Below are positions 62,072 to 64,000 of a stretch of 64,000 nt of DNA, piece after piece. This DNA comes from Micromonospora costi. Its GTDB lineage: Bacteria; Actinomycetota; Actinomycetes; Mycobacteriales; Micromonosporaceae. Where the stretch lies: assembly GCF_003626655.1 (NCBI RefSeq), contig NZ_RBAN01000003.1, positions 992,001-1,056,000 on the forward strand, in the 5' to 3' direction. The position numbers and the translations under genes are program-made. The notes under the pieces were generated by a model. That model was given only the letters and a program-made list of their open reading frames with translations, was not told the DNA's origin and made no database searches. Each line of letters begins with the position of its first letter. Position 1 is the first letter of the stretch.

Positions 62072-64000
62072 TCACGACGCGGCCGGGACGAAGTAGCCGG
62101 ACTGGTCGACGATCACCTGCGTACCGCCGGAACTCGCGTTGTAGAGCGAGAGCTTGCGGCCGCCGACCTTCACGACGGCCAGGTTCGAGGCGGTCTCGCC
62201 CGCCACGAAGTTGACGTTGGACGCGGTCGGACGCGGCTCGCCGTACGGGTAGGCGGTCAGGACGCCGGCCGCGCTCGGGGCGGTGACGGTCAGGTTCGCC
62301 ACCACCGCGGCCGGCGTCGGGCAGGCGTCGCACCGGAACCCGTCGAACTCCTTGAGATACCACGCCTCGACGGTCGCCTCACCACGCGGCTCGACCGGCC
62401 CCGCACCGCGGCCGACGAAGCCGGTGCCGGTCCGGCTGTCCGCGATCCGGTTCGGCCCGAACGGGACGTAGCTCTGGGTCGCCCCGGAGGCGGCGGACCC
62501 GAACCAGCCCGCCAGGTCGGCGACCACGTGGGTGGTGCCGGAGCTGGCGTTGCGGATGAGCGCCCGACCGGCGACCACGGGCACGACCACCAGGTTCGGG
62601 ATGGTCTGGCCGGCCACGAAGTTGAGGTTGGACGCCACCGGTGTCGGCGTGCCGTCCGGGTAGACCTTCAGCACACCGGCCGCGGTGGGCCCGGTGACCG
62701 TGACGTTGAGGATCGCCGCGGTCGCGTCCGACGGCAGCCGGCCCGAGAGGTCCAGCCGCAGGTCGGCGTTCGCGGCGATCGGCTTGCCCGTGCCGCTGCG
62801 GGTGTCGAGCACCCGTACCGGGCTGAGTGGCTTGAACCCGGAGCCCTGGGCGCTGTAGTAGCCCTGGAGGTCCGCGACGAGGTGGACGGTCCCCGACGAC
62901 ATGTTCTCCAGGACGACCACGCCGTCGCCGATGGGCACGGTGACCAGGTTCGGCACGGTCTCCTTCGCCACGAAGTTCACGCTCGACGCCTCGGTGCCGC
63001 TCACGGTGCCGGGGTAGACCTTCAGGAACCCGGCCGCGTTCGGCTGGGTCACCGTGACGTTCAGGACGACGGCGCTGATGTCGGCGGCCGGGACACCGCC
63101 GATCCGGGGGATCGAGAGCTGCACCCGACCCTTCCCGGCCACCGGGCTGGTCGTCGGGATCCCGATCGCGGCCCGGGTGTCCAGCAGCCGGGTCGGCGCC
63201 ACCGCGGTGAAGTGGGCGCCCGTCACCGTGCAGGACTGGCCGGCGTACGTGCCCGCGTTGCGGAACCCGTCGCGGCTGAACCAGTACGTGACGCACGCCG
63301 ACCCGGCCCGCCGGGCGGTGTGCGTGGCGCGGGTGGAGTCCGCGATGAGCGGATAGCGCGTACCGCTGAACTGGAACGCCACGCTGCCCGCCGGCCCGCC
63401 GGCCGGCCAGGTGTGGCTCGGCGACGCCTCCGCCACGATGTCGGCGGGCCCACCACCGGCCACCCGCCGGACCGCCACCTGACCGGCCTCGGCCGGTCCC
63501 TGCAACTCCACGGCGCCCCGGTCGCGGTACGTGGCGCCCGGCCCGGTGTTGGCCACGTCGGGATCGTCGGTGATCGGGTTGCCCAGCAGGTCGGTCGCCG
63601 TCGCACCCGGCGCGCTGGCGTCGCCCGAGTCGACGGCGGGCGAGTCCGCGCGCAGCGGCAGCCAACTGCGGTAGAAGCCGCTCTGCACGGCGCCGAGTCG
63701 CGGGTCCGCCGACAGGTCGTGGCCGCCCTGACCAGTGGCCGAGACGAAGTCGGCCACGCGCGCGTAGGTGACGCCGTTCCACGCGTACGGCGGGGCGCCG
63801 CTCGCCGGGTCGATGAGGTTGTGGTCGACGGAGGTGCCGGCGACCGACGCGCCGGAGACCGAGAGGGCCGTGGCGGTCGCGGGATCGGCGCAGGCGGTCC
63901 GGCCGGTTCCGCCGGTGCCGACCACGTTGTTCCGGATGCTCACGCCGGCCGACGCTCCGGTCACGCTGACCCCGAGCCCACAGGTCGTGACCAGGGTGTT
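62072..64000 (-). CDS. Secreted beta-helix protein with three C-terminal repeats (paralogue 3, 5' end outside window)
   Basis: The frame runs from the stop at 62072 to the right edge, about 643 residues, starting inside the beta-helix (SVTGASAGVSIRNNVVG). The middle domain (AGSACVTYWFSRDGF, SCTVTGAHFTAVAP) and three repeats (LLDTRAAIGIPT, VLDTRSGTGKPI, IADSRTGTGFVG) are complete; it ends YFVPAAS. It is closest in plan to paralogue 1, with a Cys pair in the middle domain. Only 74 nt separate its stop from the start of paralogue 2, so the genes may be cotranscribed. The ribosome site and signal peptide lie beyond 64000. Confidence 0.82.
   Translation of the reverse strand, partial: NTLVTTCGLGVSVTGASAGVSIRNNVVGTGGTGRTACADPATATALSVSGASVAGTSVDHNLIDPASGAPPYAWNGVTYARVADFVSATGQGGHDLSADPRLGAVQSGFYRSWLPLRADSPAVDSGDASAPGATATDLLGNPITDDPDVANTGPGATYRDRGAVELQGPAEAGQVAVRRVAGGGPADIVAEASPSHTWPAGGPAGSVAFQFSGTRYPLIADSTRATHTARRAGSACVTYWFSRDGFRNAGTYAGQSCTVTGAHFTAVAPTRLLDTRAAIGIPTTSPVAGKGRVQLSIPRIGGVPAADISAVVLNVTVTQPNAAGFLKVYPGTVSGTEASSVNFVAKETVPNLVTVPIGDGVVVLENMSSGTVHLVADLQGYYSAQGSGFKPLSPVRVLDTRSGTGKPIAANADLRLDLSGRLPSDATAAILNVTVTGPTAAGVLKVYPDGTPTPVASNLNFVAGQTIPNLVVVPVVAGRALIRNASSGTTHVVADLAGWFGSAASGATQSYVPFGPNRIADSRTGTGFVGRGAGPVEPRGEATVEAWYLKEFDGFRCDACPTPAAVVANLTVTAPSAAGVLTAYPYGEPRPTASNVNFVAGETASNLAVVKVGGRKLSLYNASSGGTQVIVDQSGYFVPAAS

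Noticed and set aside
59343..62096. 917-residue + strand open frame across beta-helix gene 2
   Set aside because: Antisense shadow with His/Arg-rich low-complexity translation; the sense frame has signal peptide and repeats.

Overview
The window is high-GC actinobacterial DNA. Gene content and order, GTG-rich starts, frequent 4-nt stop/start overlaps and the protein families point to the Micromonosporaceae (Micromonospora or a close relative). This is inferred from content; no 16S gene is present.

Left part (1-10.1 kb): the C-terminus of a membrane protein, then a leftward housekeeping block: dacB-type PBP, Zn metalloprotease, tilS, hpt, ftsH, folE, with divergent ppa. The order matches the mycobacterial Rv3609c-Rv3628 neighbourhood, except that a GlxA/AraC-type regulator and a 45-residue membrane peptide sit between tilS and hpt. 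Next (10.1-17 kb) is a compact type VII secretion locus (eccD, eccC, mycosin) without eccB, eccE or WXG100 genes. A PAP2 phosphatase follows.

Middle (17.8-24 kb): marP, CoA-type NUDIX, TlpA-like thioredoxin and nth in overlapping leftward order, then a CapA-like lipoprotein, CbiZ and a Crp-type regulator. In Mycobacterium the next genes would be the MBL hydrolase, RidA, DUF4177, two ArsA-type ATPases, whiB4, ponA2 and a metallophosphoesterase. Here those lie at 44.8-55.3 kb, so about 20 kb separates the two halves. That segment holds a phosphoesterase, a 125-bp element with 20-bp inverted ends, a TetR-led acyl-CoA carboxylase / acyl-CoA dehydrogenase / AtuA operon, a glutamate-binding-type lipoprotein coupled to a polytopic membrane protein, a secreted TAP-like peptidase, a Ser/Thr kinase, and a 1197-residue Zn-ribbon/cyclase/ATPase/TPR protein translationally coupled to the MBL gene.

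Right end (53.3-64 kb): a 28-bp tandem repeat, YqeY-like protein and phosphoesterase transcribed divergently from overlapping -10 elements, tRNA-Pro(CGG), a membrane-anchored glutaredoxin-like protein, a YciI protein, and three tandem secreted beta-helix proteins, each with C-terminal repeats of about 120 residues. The last runs off the window.

A recurring feature is a TANNNT-like hexamer 6-8 nt before the start codon, the signature of leaderless transcription; it was used to choose several starts. All calls rest on reading the sequence and on family knowledge; no database search was run.
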